A stretch of DNA of 64,000 bases from G963675935 sp963675935 (GCA_963675935.2 CAXXPV010000003.1:620001-684000), one strand, 5' to 3'. Shown: positions 24,285 through 33,956, numbered from the stretch's first letter. Program-made: numbers and translations. The notes: generated by a model from the sequence alone, not told the origin.

Positions 24285-27236
24285 CTACAACTCCGCCGGA
24301 CCCGACTCCTTCAACAACGAATCCTTGGCGTCGTTCTTCTTCTCGGGCGATTTCGCCGGGAAAGCAGGCCACGGCTTGTCGTCGAAAAATTCTCGCGCCA
24401 GGCCGAAAAACACGTCATACCTCGCCCGCACCGTCGCATCCGGCTCGAGCATCCAACCCGGCGACATCGCACGTTCCAACCGCGGCTGAAGTTTGCCACC
24501 CGCGTCCGCCACAAGTTTCCAACCCGGCAAGTCTTCGTCCGCAATATCCGTCGGCGTCTTGCCGTTGGCGTCAAGTTTGAGCGTCCAGGTCTCGCCCATT
24601 CCCGTGTCGTTCCAAAGCGAGCCGAACCCGATGGCCAGAACCGAGCCGCGGCCGTGGCGAACCGCCGCGGCGACGGGCAACTGCCCAATCCGAGCCACCG
24701 CCTGCCCGCCAACCACTTCGCACGCCCCGGTCACCTCGACCGCCGGCAACATTAGGGCCGTCGTCAGGCTGCCCTTCCACGCGCGATCGTGATGGATCGA
24801 AATGCCAAACGGCCACAGCACGCTGTTCGCCGTCGAATTGATGTTTTCCGGCGAATCGATCACCAACAGCCGTCCGCCGTCGGCCACATAGGTCTCGATG
24901 TTTCGTCGATAGTCATCCGAAACCGACCGGCTTGGGCAGATGACGACCATTGTGTCGCCCGAGAAAAGATCGCTGCCCGACCGGCGAACGGTGTGGCAAT
25001 CCAGCCGGGCGATCCACTGTTCGAGTAGCCCGTAGCCCTGGCCATCGCCTTGCGTGTAGGCGCCTTTCGAGAGCGGCACGGTCGAAGTCTCGCGGTCGAT
25101 GGTCACGCATCGCTCGGGACGCAACCGCTCCGGCTCGGGCAAATTCCAGCGGTTCGCGGCGGCCGTCGCCACCGACGCCAAGGCCCAGCCGCACGCGCCG
25201 GCGGCCAGCAGGACGAGCCACGTTTGACGCATGTCGATGCCGCGTCGGGCGATGACAAAGCCGGCGCCGCCGAGCGACAGTATTCCCAGCACGACAAGCC
25301 ACGCCCGAGGGTCTAGCCAGGGATTGGCGTGGTTGAGCCATTCGACCATGCCCAGCAGCAGTTCCGACTTGCCGGGCTGTCCGGCGCAGAAGTTCGAGAA
25401 GATGGTCGAGTCGGTGAAGGCGACCACGCGGCCGTCGCCGTGTCGAGCCGCCCAGGTTTGGATGAATGCGCCGCCGCGCATCGCGGGGCAATGTTGCGGA
25501 ACGGGGTGGAAGTTGTCGTTGTGATACTCGGGACCCATGCTCCACAGCCCGGTGTTGCAGATGGCCGCCCGGCCGGGACTGCTGCCCGGATCGATCGAGC
25601 AGGAAACAGCGAAATCCATCGGCGGAACGTACTGCACGATGGGGTGTGGCACGGCCGGCGGCTCGTAAAATTGCTCGTCGGGCGACTTTCCAAAACTGAA
25701 CAGCAGATCATCGCGGAAAATAAAGCCCATCGGCCGGGCGATGTCGTTCATAATGGTGCCCGACCGCTCGACGTTCGTGTGATCGCCCACCAGGAGCAAT
25801 CCGCCGCCCCGCTCGACGAACCGCGTCACGGCCGCGGCTTCGGCCGGCGCATAGCGGACCGTGGGCGTTTTCACGATCAACACGTCGCAGCCGTCGAGCG
25901 TCTCGTCGTCGATCTTTTGGTTTTCCAACAGCCGCGACATTTCGTAATACTGGCCGAGGTATCGGTAGACCCTCGCGTAGTTGTAGCCGGAGTTCACATC
26001 GGGGAAAGGCTCCGGCTCGGCAAACCACCGGGTGTCGTAGGGCTTCGTGGTCGGCTCCCACTTCGAGTGGCGCTCGACGACCATGACGCGGCCCGACTTG
26101 CGCGAACCGGAGGGGCACCAGTAGATCGCCGCCGTAAACAGGGCGACAGCCAGGGCAACGAGAAGAAGGGGGATGGGGGAAGGCGGAAGGCGGAAGGTGG
26201 AAAATACAGCCGCTTGCGGTTTTGCATTTTCCGCTTCCCCCTCCCCAATCTCTTTTCCCCGTTTCTCCATGCGAATCAGTCGCCACGCCAGCAGCATCGG
26301 CACGATCAACAGCACGGCCAATATCCACGGCGAGAAGAAGTGGTTCATCGCGTGCAATGGACGGTCTGGATCGCTCCGCAGGACGCGGTGCAAATAGATC
26401 GCCATCAAAAGGCCCGCCCGCACCGGCAGCCAAGCGATGACGATCAACGTCAAACACCGCAGTCCGGCGATCCACGTTCGCCATCCAGTTTCGGATTCAG
26501 GTGGAACGGGGGCGGAAACGCTCGATTCCACGACGCCCGATGTTGCCGGAATTGCAGGATCGGATGCCGCCGCATTTCTCCCCGCAGTTCCCAGAATTTT
26601 CATTGCCAGCATCGCCAAACCGCCGACGAAGAACAGCATCGTGGCCGGATCGAGCAGCAATTCCCAGGTGGCCGCGAGCCGATGCGTCTGCCGCATCGAG
26701 AACATTGTAACGCCGCCGCCGTCGGCCGTCGCGTCGATGCCCAACAGCGAAGCGACGCCGGCCAGCATGTCGGGCAACGGCCAAGGCAGCTCATGTGATC
26801 GGGCGGTGTGTGCCGTGTACATCGCCAAGACCACGGCCTGAACGAACAGGATTACGCCCGAGGCCGTCGCGCCGGCGGCCAGTCGGTCGGTCCATCGCCG
26901 GCGCGTGGGCAATAGTGATAGGGCAAGCCCCAGCATGACCAACAGCGGTGCGGCGCGGTAGGGCCACTCCGCAAACCACACGGCCGGCAACAACAGCACA
27001 ATGGCAACGACGTTCCACGTAGCAGGCACACTCCGTGTGCCGTCAGCGACTGCCGCCACGGAATCCGACATCCAGCGGACGGCACACGGAGTGTGCCTGC
27101 TACATTCCCTTGCCATCAGCGCAACCGCAACGGCAACCGCCGTGAACCAGGCATATGGGTTGGCTGGATAGAAATAATCCAGTCCCAGCAGCCAGGAGGC
27201 GGCCAACAGCGCGACGGCTATCCAATAGCGAATCAT
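24285..27236 (-). CDS. Multi-pass membrane protein with GldG/DUF4350-like domains
   Basis: 983 residues. About seven membrane helices in the first 340 residues, then two extracytoplasmic domains with the glutamine-amidotransferase-like Rossmann look of GldG/DUF4350 proteins (CDVLIVKTPTVRYAPAEAAAV then FVERGGGLLLVGDH; later TMVVICPSRSVSDDYRRNIE then YVADGGRLLVIDSPEN). One more membrane pair lies between them near ARAWLVVLGILSLGGAGF. Such proteins accompany ABC transporters or MoxR/DUF58 clusters elsewhere; no transporter ATPase is next to it. It follows a related gene (27577-30264) on the same strand. Two repeat insertions are read in frame: 27019-27103 near the N-terminus and an AKPQAA-coding piece near 26210. 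Its function is unknown. Confidence 0.75.
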   Translation of the reverse strand: MIRYWIAVALLAASWLLGLDYFYPANPYAWFTAVAVAVALMARECSRHTPCAVRWMSDSVAAVADGTRSVPATWNVVAIVLLLPAVWFAEWPYRAAPLLVMLGLALSLLPTRRRWTDRLAAGATASGVILFVQAVVLAMYTAHTARSHELPWPLPDMLAGVASLLGIDATADGGGVTMFSMRQTHRLAATWELLLDPATMLFFVGGLAMLAMKILGTAGRNAAASDPAIPATSGVVESSVSAPVPPESETGWRTWIAGLRCLTLIVIAWLPVRAGLLMAIYLHRVLRSDPDRPLHAMNHFFSPWILAVLLIVPMLLAWRLIRMEKRGKEIGEGEAENAKPQAAVFSTFRLPPSPIPLLLVALAVALFTAAIYWCPSGSRKSGRVMVVERHSKWEPTTKPYDTRWFAEPEPFPDVNSGYNYARVYRYLGQYYEMSRLLENQKIDDETLDGCDVLIVKTPTVRYAPAEAAAVTRFVERGGGLLLVGDHTNVERSGTIMNDIARPMGFIFRDDLLFSFGKSPDEQFYEPPAVPHPIVQYVPPMDFAVSCSIDPGSSPGRAAICNTGLWSMGPEYHNDNFHPVPQHCPAMRGGAFIQTWAARHGDGRVVAFTDSTIFSNFCAGQPGKSELLLGMVEWLNHANPWLDPRAWLVVLGILSLGGAGFVIARRGIDMRQTWLVLLAAGACGWALASVATAAANRWNLPEPERLRPERCVTIDRETSTVPLSKGAYTQGDGQGYGLLEQWIARLDCHTVRRSGSDLFSGDTMVVICPSRSVSDDYRRNIETYVADGGRLLVIDSPENINSTANSVLWPFGISIHHDRAWKGSLTTALMLPAVEVTGACEVVGGQAVARIGQLPVAAAVRHGRGSVLAIGFGSLWNDTGMGETWTLKLDANGKTPTDIADEDLPGWKLVADAGGKLQPRLERAMSPGWMLEPDATVRARYDVFFGLAREFFDDKPWPAFPAKSPEKKNDAKDSLLKESGPAEL
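26165..26256. repeat. In-frame repeat inside the GldG-like gene
   Basis: A GGCGGAAGGCGGAAGG stretch, CAGCCGCTTGCGGTTTTGC (read as AKPQAA on the minus strand) and a CCGCTTCCCCCTCCCC stretch together form an imperfect inverted repeat. The GCRAARCCGCAAGCGGY core occurs between genes near 35391, 36093, 39319, 40011, 40034, 55248 and 55603. Confidence 0.65.
27019..27103. repeat. GTAGCAGGC-family palindrome inside the GldG-like gene
   Basis: 85-bp element with perfect terminal inverted repeats of 23 bp, starting GTAGCAGGCACACTCCG. It is read on the minus strand as residues about 45-72 (CSRHTPCAVRWMSDS...), between the first membrane helices, where it makes an unexpected hydrophilic loop. Confidence 0.9.
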
Positions 27237-27299
27237 GCGGGGAAACTAGTGGTTAGTGGTTAGTGGGACTAAGTATGAATGGATAAGGTATTGGTAGAA

Positions 27300-27545
27300 A
27301 AAAGTTTCTGCCGCAAAGCGGCGACAATTCTAGCCGCAAAGCGGCGATAATGAATAGCCAGGGGTGTCAACCCCTGGAAACAGGGTGTTTTTCATCGCAA
27401 AGCCCCGAAGGGGCGAAAGTAGCTTCTGTCGCCGCTCAACGACTTTGAGGGAATCGAGACGATTACATTCCAGGGGCTGACGCCCCTGACTAATGACGAC
27501 CGTCCCTCCGGGACTAAGAATGCGAAACCGCAATCGGTTTTTCCG
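27300..27545. repeat. Palindromic element cluster between the two GldG-like genes
   Basis: AATAGCCAGGGGTGTCAACCCCTGG (about 27353) faces CCAGGGGCTGACGCCCCTGACTAAT (about 27470); GCCGCAAAGCGGCGA repeats stand at the left and TGCGAAACCGCAATCGGTTTTT at the right. Same plan as 24000-24260. No gene is seen. Confidence 0.8.
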
Positions 27546-27576
27546 ACTCTTATTACTCTTATTGTTCCCATCGCTC

Positions 27577-30264
27577 TTATTCCTCCTCCTCCGCTTCCTC
27601 TTCCGACGCCTTCTCTTTCATTTCCGCCTTGCTTGCCGGAGACGGATCCCACTTCTTCTGGTCGGGAACCACGCGGCTCAACAACCATCGCCAAAAAAGA
27701 ACTCTGTCGTGGTCGGTGCGGCCCTCCGGCTGGAAGTTCTCGTTGCTGGCGAAGTGCGTGTCGCCGATGACGACAAACGAGCCGGCCGCGACGGAACGGC
27801 TGTAGATGAACGCCCAATCCTCGTGGTCGCTCATCCCCATCAATCGCTTCTCGCCGGATTTGGTCGATTTCACGGGCCATGCCGCATAGAACCGGAACTG
27901 CCGAGTCCCCTCGTCGTCCAAACTCGCCTGCTCGGCGCCCGCCGGTTCAGGCTCTTGCGAGTCTTCGCCCGGCGCGACCGGCGACGGCGGAACCATGAAC
28001 CCGAAGTCGGCCAACAACGAGGCGCTCGACCGCGATTCCTCCGCCCCCACCAAACACAAAAACGTCCCGCCGGCTTCGACGAATTGACGCACCGCCGCTC
28101 GCTCGGCGGGCGAGAACTTGCGGGCCGGGGCAATTGAAATCGCCAGCCCGGCGCGTTCGAGACGCTCCGAAGTCAGATCGGGCGTCAAGAGCGGCAGATA
28201 GCCCTGACGCATCAGCGTGCGCAGCAATTCCGCAACGCCATGGTTCACCCCTGCGTTGACCGACGAATCGGCGTCATACGCGCCCAAGTGCGAGGCGTCG
28301 AGGTAAGCGATGCTGTTCTTTCCGCCGGGCGCGCCGGTGCGTCCGTCGGGCAACACTCGGCCCGACCAATAGCCGGCCGCCGTGCAACACAAAATCGCAA
28401 TGCCAAACACCGCCGAGCTGAGCGCCGTTTGCCACGCGGCGGGCCGAATAGCCAACAGGGCCAACAAGCCCAACACGGCTGCGAGCGTCAAAATCTGCCG
28501 CCAGAGCGTCTGCGGACTCGACGGCCGATGGGCCAAATAGCCCAATAAACGACCCACGAAGGGAAAGGCGTTCGGCAGCGAATCGTTCTGCAACGGCGAC
28601 GTATCGCCCAGCACGAACACCCGGCCCAGCCCCAGCGGCTGCTCGGCGGCCAACACCAAATCGCCCAGCGGTTCGCCGGCGTTATAGCTCGACCCGCCGG
28701 TCACGGCCGCGTCGTTGCCTGGATCGCTCCATCCCCAACGGCCGACCAGCACCGGTCGGGCAGGCCAGCGGGTGCGGATCGAAGAACCCAACTGGATGCC
28801 GAAGCGATTTTCCAGATCGTCGATGCCCGAGACGGCCGGATGCGAAAATACTTCGTAGGATTGCTCCCAATTGCCCACGCGAGGAACCGCCGTGTCGAAA
28901 CGAACCTCCATCGACAACGGCTGCAACACGTCGTTGAATCTGCTCGAAAATTCGCCTTCTCGAATCGCGGGCTCGGCCACCAGCAGAAGCGACCCGCCGC
29001 CGCGCACGTAGTTCCAAATTCGTTCGAGCGTTTCGGCCGGCCATGCCTTGTGCGGATGGATCAACAGCAAAACGTCGGCCTTGGCCAGCTCTTCTTCCGT
29101 GAGTTTTTGCGACCGAATGAATTTTCCGCCTAAACTTTCAATCAGCGTGGGCAATAGGCCGAACCGCCCATCGTCCGGCGAATCATATTCCGGCTTGTGC
29201 CAATCGAGAAAACCTTGGTCGTAGGCCACGACGGTTTTGCCGCGCAAGTCCGAACGATTCAGGGTCAGCGAGCCAAGCAGGGCCGCGGCCACGGCCAGCA
29301 GCACCGGGCCAAACCGAAACAGCATGTCGCGGGCCAACACCGAACCCGGCACTTCCAGCTTCTCTTCCTTCTCTTTTTGCTTCTTCAACTTCTCGGGATC
29401 GATCTCGACCACCGGCAGCCAAGCGGCGCCGCGAGCCATCACCGCGACAATCGCACAGTCGATCAACATGGCCAGCAAAGGCACGTTCCACGGCACGAGC
29501 GTCCGCAGACCGTTCGACCAAGTCCACGTTCCCACATTGTTGATGTCTGACAAAGGCGTCAGAACCACATCGGGAAGCAAGGCGAGAAACTTTTCTGAAT
29601 AGGCAAGTATGGTCAGATACGCAAAATGTCCGGCGGCAATCGCCACGGCGCCGCCGATCGCGCGGCTCTTGCGCGGCGACGGCGTGCAGATCAACCAGCC
29701 CACGTAGAATGCAATGGTGAGAACCAAAAAGTCGAGGCCGCCGTAAGTAGCCCCGACCGACAAAGGACAGCCCACCAAAAAACCGACGATGCGGCCCAAA
29801 AGCCATCCCAAACCGTCGGTCGCCGACCAGACCGTGGCGACCGAGTCGCACGCAAAGCGGAAAAAGGCAAGCGACGCTGCGCCAATCGCGACGATCAGCA
29901 TGACACGAGCGGTCAGGCCGCGATTGACTTGCGCGACAGCCGCCAACACGACGGCGACGGCCAGAATGTTGACGGTCGGAACGGAAGACGCGGTGAAAAT
30001 CAGCCCGAAGGCGATACCAACCGCCAAGATCACCCAAGTTCCGAATTGGCGAATGTTTTCCGGCCAAGCGGCCAGCAGCGTCACAATCAGGGCGACCCAA
30101 GTTATCGCATGTTGGAGAGGATGGGCAAGAAGTCCGGTCGAGCCGGCCGCGAACCACGCCGCGATCATGCCGGCGGCGAGAGCGACAATCGCGCGGGCTG
30201 GAACCGTAATGCACGGTTCCGGCCGCACGTTGTTCAGATCGTTGTGTTGAGCGACACTCGCCAT
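27577..30264 (-). CDS. GldG/DUF4350-like multi-pass membrane protein, second of a pair
   Basis: 895 residues from the ATG at 30264 (MASVAQHN); the frame continues to 30369, but that stretch is repeat-derived (SRHTPLAVNAG) and is probably not translated. About eight N-terminal membrane helices in 330 residues, then a GldG-like extracytoplasmic region (KADVLLLIHPHKAWPAETLERIW, then YVRGGGSLLLVAEPA), a further membrane pair, and a second such domain with the FVEAGGTFLCLVGAEE motif. The C-terminus is acidic (EKASEEEAEEEE). Same architecture and strand as the gene at 24285-27236 and probably an ancient duplicate. A role in gliding or ABC export is only suggested by GldG similarity. Confidence 0.75.
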   Translation of the reverse strand: MASVAQHNDLNNVRPEPCITVPARAIVALAAGMIAAWFAAGSTGLLAHPLQHAITWVALIVTLLAAWPENIRQFGTWVILAVGIAFGLIFTASSVPTVNILAVAVVLAAVAQVNRGLTARVMLIVAIGAASLAFFRFACDSVATVWSATDGLGWLLGRIVGFLVGCPLSVGATYGGLDFLVLTIAFYVGWLICTPSPRKSRAIGGAVAIAAGHFAYLTILAYSEKFLALLPDVVLTPLSDINNVGTWTWSNGLRTLVPWNVPLLAMLIDCAIVAVMARGAAWLPVVEIDPEKLKKQKEKEEKLEVPGSVLARDMLFRFGPVLLAVAAALLGSLTLNRSDLRGKTVVAYDQGFLDWHKPEYDSPDDGRFGLLPTLIESLGGKFIRSQKLTEEELAKADVLLLIHPHKAWPAETLERIWNYVRGGGSLLLVAEPAIREGEFSSRFNDVLQPLSMEVRFDTAVPRVGNWEQSYEVFSHPAVSGIDDLENRFGIQLGSSIRTRWPARPVLVGRWGWSDPGNDAAVTGGSSYNAGEPLGDLVLAAEQPLGLGRVFVLGDTSPLQNDSLPNAFPFVGRLLGYLAHRPSSPQTLWRQILTLAAVLGLLALLAIRPAAWQTALSSAVFGIAILCCTAAGYWSGRVLPDGRTGAPGGKNSIAYLDASHLGAYDADSSVNAGVNHGVAELLRTLMRQGYLPLLTPDLTSERLERAGLAISIAPARKFSPAERAAVRQFVEAGGTFLCLVGAEESRSSASLLADFGFMVPPSPVAPGEDSQEPEPAGAEQASLDDEGTRQFRFYAAWPVKSTKSGEKRLMGMSDHEDWAFIYSRSVAAGSFVVIGDTHFASNENFQPEGRTDHDRVLFWRWLLSRVVPDQKKWDPSPASKAEMKEKASEEEAEEEE

Positions 30265-30292
30265 AGGCAAAGTATCGCGGCAACCGGCGTTC

Positions 30293-30440
30293 ACGGCAAG
30301 GGGAGTGTGCCTGCTACTTTCCAGGCTGTGAACGCTTACGCGCCGCTTTGTCGCGCCGCGGTTTGCCATCGCATTGTATAAAACGCAAGCCGCTCCGCGG
30401 CGAATTTTTCGCTCGCGTGCGGCTTGCGCTGCTGTACACG
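30293..30440. repeat. Repeat pieces between the GldG-like and acyl-CoA synthetase genes
   Basis: A half copy of the GTAGCAGGC family (GGAGTGTGCCTGCTAC, about 30301-30317) and a palindrome CGCAAGCCGCTCCGCGGCGAA with its mate GCGTGCGGCTTGCG (about 30378-30428). Confidence 0.65.
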
Positions 30441-30455
30441 ACTATTGCGAAGGCT

Positions 30456-32603
30456 CTACTTCTTCAATTGCTTGAGCAAAATGCGGCTGTCGGCGACCGA
30501 GCAGCCCTCGCCCTTCGCGTGGACGATCAGAGGATTGATGTCCAACTCGGCAATCTCCGGATTGTCGCAAACCATCGCCGACAAACGCAACAGCGTATCG
30601 ACAATCGCGTCGATGTCGGACGGCGGCGCGCCGCGGAATCCGTCGAGCACTTTGAAAGCGTGAATCTGGCGCACCATCTTCTCGGCCGAGACTTTCCACA
30701 TCGGGGCCAAACGGAAGGAAACGTCCTTCAAAACCTCGACCATCGTGCCGCCGAGGCCGAACATCACCAGCGGGCCGAACCGATCGTCGCGGTTGCATCC
30801 CAAGATGACTTCGACGCCCTTGCGAGCCATTTCCTCGATGAGGATGCCATCGACCTTCGCGCCCGGCACGGCCTTTTGCACGTTGTCCAAAATCTTCTGA
30901 TAAGTCGCCTTGGCTTCCACGCCGCCGCGAACGTTCAAGATGACTCCGCCGGCGTCGAACTTGTGAACCACGTCGGCCGACATCACCTTCATCACGACGG
31001 GCGTGCCGAACGAATCGACGATCTTCGCGGCCTCGTCGGCGCTCTTGGCGATGCCGCTCTTCAACAGCGGCATTCCGTAACACGCGAAAATCTCGCGGCA
31101 ATCGGCCTGCGTCAAATACTTCTTCTCTTCGCCCTTGAGCTGCTCGGCGATGAGCTTCTTGGCCTTCGCCGAATCGATGCCGGTGAACTTCGCCATTTCG
31201 CGGCCGTTCAGCTCTTGGGTCGTCACCAGCGAATAGGCGGCGGCAAGGCTCTTCATGCCGTCTTCGGGAATCGTGTAGGTCGGAATGCCGGCGTCGCGCA
31301 AGGCGTGAACGCCGGGGGCCACGTCGCGGGCGCCCATGAACGAGCAAACGATCGGCTTGTCGATGCCCTGCATCGCATGAGAAACGATCTCGCCGGTTTC
31401 CTTCGGCTCGGTGGTCGACTGCGGCGTGAGAATGACGATGCCCATATCGACGCCGGCGTCTTGCATCACGTCGCGGATGGCGATTTCATAACGGTCGGCG
31501 TGGGCATCGCCCAAGACATCGACGGGATTGCGCACCGAAGCGGCGGCAGGCAAGAGCGGCTTCAACGTGGCCTTCGTTGTATCGCTGATTTCAGCGAGTT
31601 TCAGGCCGTTTTTCACTGCGGCGTCGGTCGCCATGATGCCAGGTCCGCCGGCGTTCGTGATGATCGCCACGCGATTGCCGCGCGGAAGCGGTTGGGTGGC
31701 ATAGAACGTAGCCAGGTCGAACAGGTCGGCGATCGTATCGACGCGCTGTACGCCCGACTGCTGCATCAAGGCGTTGTAGACCGAATCGCTGCCGGCTAGC
31801 GAACCGGTGTGGCTGCTGACGGCCTTGGCGCCTTCGGCCGAACGGCCCGACTTCAGGCACAAGATCGGCTTTTTGGTCCGCCAGAAGATGTCGCTTGCCA
31901 CTTCGATAAAGCGGCGGCCGTCGCCGACGTCTTCCAAATACATCGTAATAACCGAGGTCAACGGATCGTCGGCCAAATAGGCCAGCAAATCGACCTCGCT
32001 CACGTCGGCCTTGTTGCCAACGCTGACGAACTTGCTGAATCCGATTTGGCGGTCTTCGGCATAATCGAGAACCGAGCAACAGAGCGCGCCGCTTTGCGAG
32101 AGGAAGGCTACCTTGCCGACGGCGGGCATTTTACGGCCGAACGCCCCGTTCATCGAAATCTTCGGATCGGTGTTGATGACGCCCAAGCAGTTCGGGCCGA
32201 TCAGCGGAATGCCGGCCTTGCGGACTTTTTCGCGAAGCTGAACTTCCAACGCCGCGCCGGCTGCTCCGACTTCCTTGAACCCGGCCGAGATGATGACCAG
32301 CCCCTTCACGCCCTTGGCGATGGCTTCATCGACCACGCCCAACACGCCGGAGGCTGGAACGATCAAAATCGCTTGATCGACCTGGTCGGGAATGTCGGAA
32401 AGCTTGGGATACGCCTTGACGCCCAAAATCGACTTGGCTTTCGGATTCACCGGATAAACCGCGCCGGCGAAATTGGTGAAAAGCAGGTTGCGGAAAATAT
32501 CGTTGCCCACGGTGCCGGGACGCGACGACGCTCCCACGACGGCAATGGATTGCGGATAAAATATGGCGTCGAGCTTGGCGACGGATGCAGGACGATCTGG
32601 CAT
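30456..32603 (-). CDS. ADP-forming acetate/acyl-CoA synthetase (fused alpha-beta)
   Basis: 715 residues from the ATG at 32603, behind GAGGAA; the frame runs 49 codons further upstream without a family match. Domains in order: CoA-binding Rossmann domain (FYPQSIAVVGASSRPGTVG), succinyl-CoA-ligase-like domains with the phospho-His loop region (SSHTGSLAGSD), and a C-terminal ATP-grasp domain (about 480-715, with GTPVVMKVMS, then VEVILGCNRDDRFGPLVMFG). It converts acyl-CoA, ADP and Pi into acid, CoA and ATP, or the reverse. There is no GNAT domain, so it is not a Pat-type acetyltransferase. Substrate range cannot be read. It is a single gene. Confidence 0.9.
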   Translation of the reverse strand: MPDRPASVAKLDAIFYPQSIAVVGASSRPGTVGNDIFRNLLFTNFAGAVYPVNPKAKSILGVKAYPKLSDIPDQVDQAILIVPASGVLGVVDEAIAKGVKGLVIISAGFKEVGAAGAALEVQLREKVRKAGIPLIGPNCLGVINTDPKISMNGAFGRKMPAVGKVAFLSQSGALCCSVLDYAEDRQIGFSKFVSVGNKADVSEVDLLAYLADDPLTSVITMYLEDVGDGRRFIEVASDIFWRTKKPILCLKSGRSAEGAKAVSSHTGSLAGSDSVYNALMQQSGVQRVDTIADLFDLATFYATQPLPRGNRVAIITNAGGPGIMATDAAVKNGLKLAEISDTTKATLKPLLPAAASVRNPVDVLGDAHADRYEIAIRDVMQDAGVDMGIVILTPQSTTEPKETGEIVSHAMQGIDKPIVCSFMGARDVAPGVHALRDAGIPTYTIPEDGMKSLAAAYSLVTTQELNGREMAKFTGIDSAKAKKLIAEQLKGEEKKYLTQADCREIFACYGMPLLKSGIAKSADEAAKIVDSFGTPVVMKVMSADVVHKFDAGGVILNVRGGVEAKATYQKILDNVQKAVPGAKVDGILIEEMARKGVEVILGCNRDDRFGPLVMFGLGGTMVEVLKDVSFRLAPMWKVSAEKMVRQIHAFKVLDGFRGAPPSDIDAIVDTLLRLSAMVCDNPEIAELDINPLIVHAKGEGCSVADSRILLKQLKK

Positions 32604-32756
32604 GGCGAATTCCTCTTTTCCCTCTTTTTCAGATGCCGGGTTATTCAACGAGACGCGAATTCCCCAGTATGGCGAAGGCCGGATTGCATCGCAAGTGCCA
32701 CGTGTGGGTGGTGTATAGCTTTCATATACGAAGGGCATAAATGCGTTCACCCGCTG

Positions 32757-33491
32757 TCACTCCCAATCGTCGATCTCCATCCGTAAAATCTCTCGCTTCC
32801 ACCCCTCCTCGTGGATCGGCCACCCCTGAATGCAGTGAATGCCTTCGCAAGACCGCACGGGATGGCAACGGTCGTGGACGCCGCGCCAACATTCCATCTC
32901 GCCCGGCAACAGCGGCGGCACCCGATCCGATAGATTGCTGCGTCGAAATGAAATCCGCCGCTGATCGAAAATACTGATGACCACCCCAGGCCGACATTCC
33001 AGCATCCGCCGAGCAATCAACTCGTGACTGGCCGTGTCGTATCGTGCTTTTAGAACGAATAAATCCCAGCCGCAGGCCGCGGCGTCGGCCAAAAACCAAA
33101 CGGTCGGCAGAAGCAAACGGCCGGCCAGCCAATTGGCCACCTGCTCGCGGGCGTTGGCCGCCGTCTCGCGCGGATCGACGCCGAACCGGGCAAAAACACG
33201 GTGGGCCGCGTGTTCGCCGATCTCGTGGGCCACGGCCCATTGACGCCGCTCGCGCCGCGGCTCGGGCCGAACCAAAATTGCCGCCCGCGGGCTGCCCGAG
33301 CCGCTGCCGGAAAGTCGAACGTAGCGCGCCCGGCCGTCTTGCCGATCGTCGATGGCCACGACGATGCCCAGCGCTCGGGCGACGGCCACCGCATCGACCG
33401 GCGGCTTGGAAATTCCCGCTTCCTCGAACAGTTCTTCGATAATTTTGTCCAGTCCGGCGGCCAGTTCTTCGCGGGTCAGATCGGGAAACAT
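32757..33491 (-). CDS. ImmA/IrrE-family (DUF955) metallopeptidase-like protein
   Basis: 244 residues. Residues about 30-150 form the ImmA/IrrE zincin domain. The zinc helix reads AHEIGEHAAHR (H89, E90, H94), so the exact HExxH spacing is replaced by HExxEH; the downstream helix REQVANWLAGRLLLP is as expected. Members of the family cleave XRE-type repressors in response to stress or mobile elements. Usually an XRE gene is adjacent; here none is. The C-terminal 90 residues are Cys/Trp-rich and unfamiliar. GGAGGG precedes the ATG and a clear promoter lies upstream. Confidence 0.82.
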   Translation of the reverse strand: MFPDLTREELAAGLDKIIEELFEEAGISKPPVDAVAVARALGIVVAIDDRQDGRARYVRLSGSGSGSPRAAILVRPEPRRERRQWAVAHEIGEHAAHRVFARFGVDPRETAANAREQVANWLAGRLLLPTVWFLADAAACGWDLFVLKARYDTASHELIARRMLECRPGVVISIFDQRRISFRRSNLSDRVPPLLPGEMECWRGVHDRCHPVRSCEGIHCIQGWPIHEEGWKREILRMEIDDWE

Positions 33492-33510
33492 GATTGTGCC
33501 CTCCGTTGAA

Positions 33511-33555
33511 AGTGTATACTACAGTACACTATACCAAGAGACGTGGATTGTGCAA
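33511..33555 (-). promoter_or_regulatory. Promoter and palindrome of the ImmA-like gene
   Basis: On the minus strand TTGCAC (33555-33550), a 16-bp spacer and TATAGT (33533-33528) precede the start. An inverted repeat AGTGTA (33511-33516) / TACACT (33525-33530) overlaps the -10 and start region. Its ACTACAG core resembles half of the BlaI operator at 2552-2597. Control by a BlaI-type or other repressor is possible. Confidence 0.55.
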
Positions 33556-33584
33556 GCAGGGGAATGGGAAATGTCATGTCGGAA

Positions 33585-33956
33585 ATAATAGCCTCCGGCT
33601 ATTGCGACACTTATTATTCTGACAATTCACCCCCCGCTGTAGGGTAGAGTCCAAGGAGAATTGCAAAGTCGCATTTTGGGGATAGATAGGAAAGACCGTC
33701 ATTCTGAGCGCAGCGAAGAATCTCGTTGGCCCGCAGGAACTTACGCGATACCACGGAGATTCTTCGCTGCGCTCAGAATGACGGTTTCCTGGACTTTGCA
33801 TTTCTCCTGGTTAGAGTCCCCGTTCACTTATGTTTTGCCACGGAATGCGGTAGGATGTGGGGATATAGTGGAGATGTCGTTTAGCCGGCGTGCTTGCACG
33901 CCGCGTAGAATGCCGCTCCAAAACGCGGCGAGCAAGCTCGCCGGCTAAACATTGGA
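33585..33956. repeat. Palindromic repeats between the ImmA-like gene and rimO
   Basis: From left to right: TAATAGCCTCCGGCTATTGCGAC (about 33589); an ATTCTGAGCGCAGCGAAGAATCT pair (about 33702-33783); and a TTTAGCCGGCGTGC... element pairing with GCTCGCCGGCTAAAC (about 33889-33950). The middle and right elements are the single forms of two of the three levels in the nested element at 19596-19802. No gene is seen. Confidence 0.85.

Noticed and set aside
30456..32603. Pat-type protein acetyltransferase
   Set aside because: The protein has the NDP-forming acyl-CoA synthetase domains only; no GNAT domain is fused to it.
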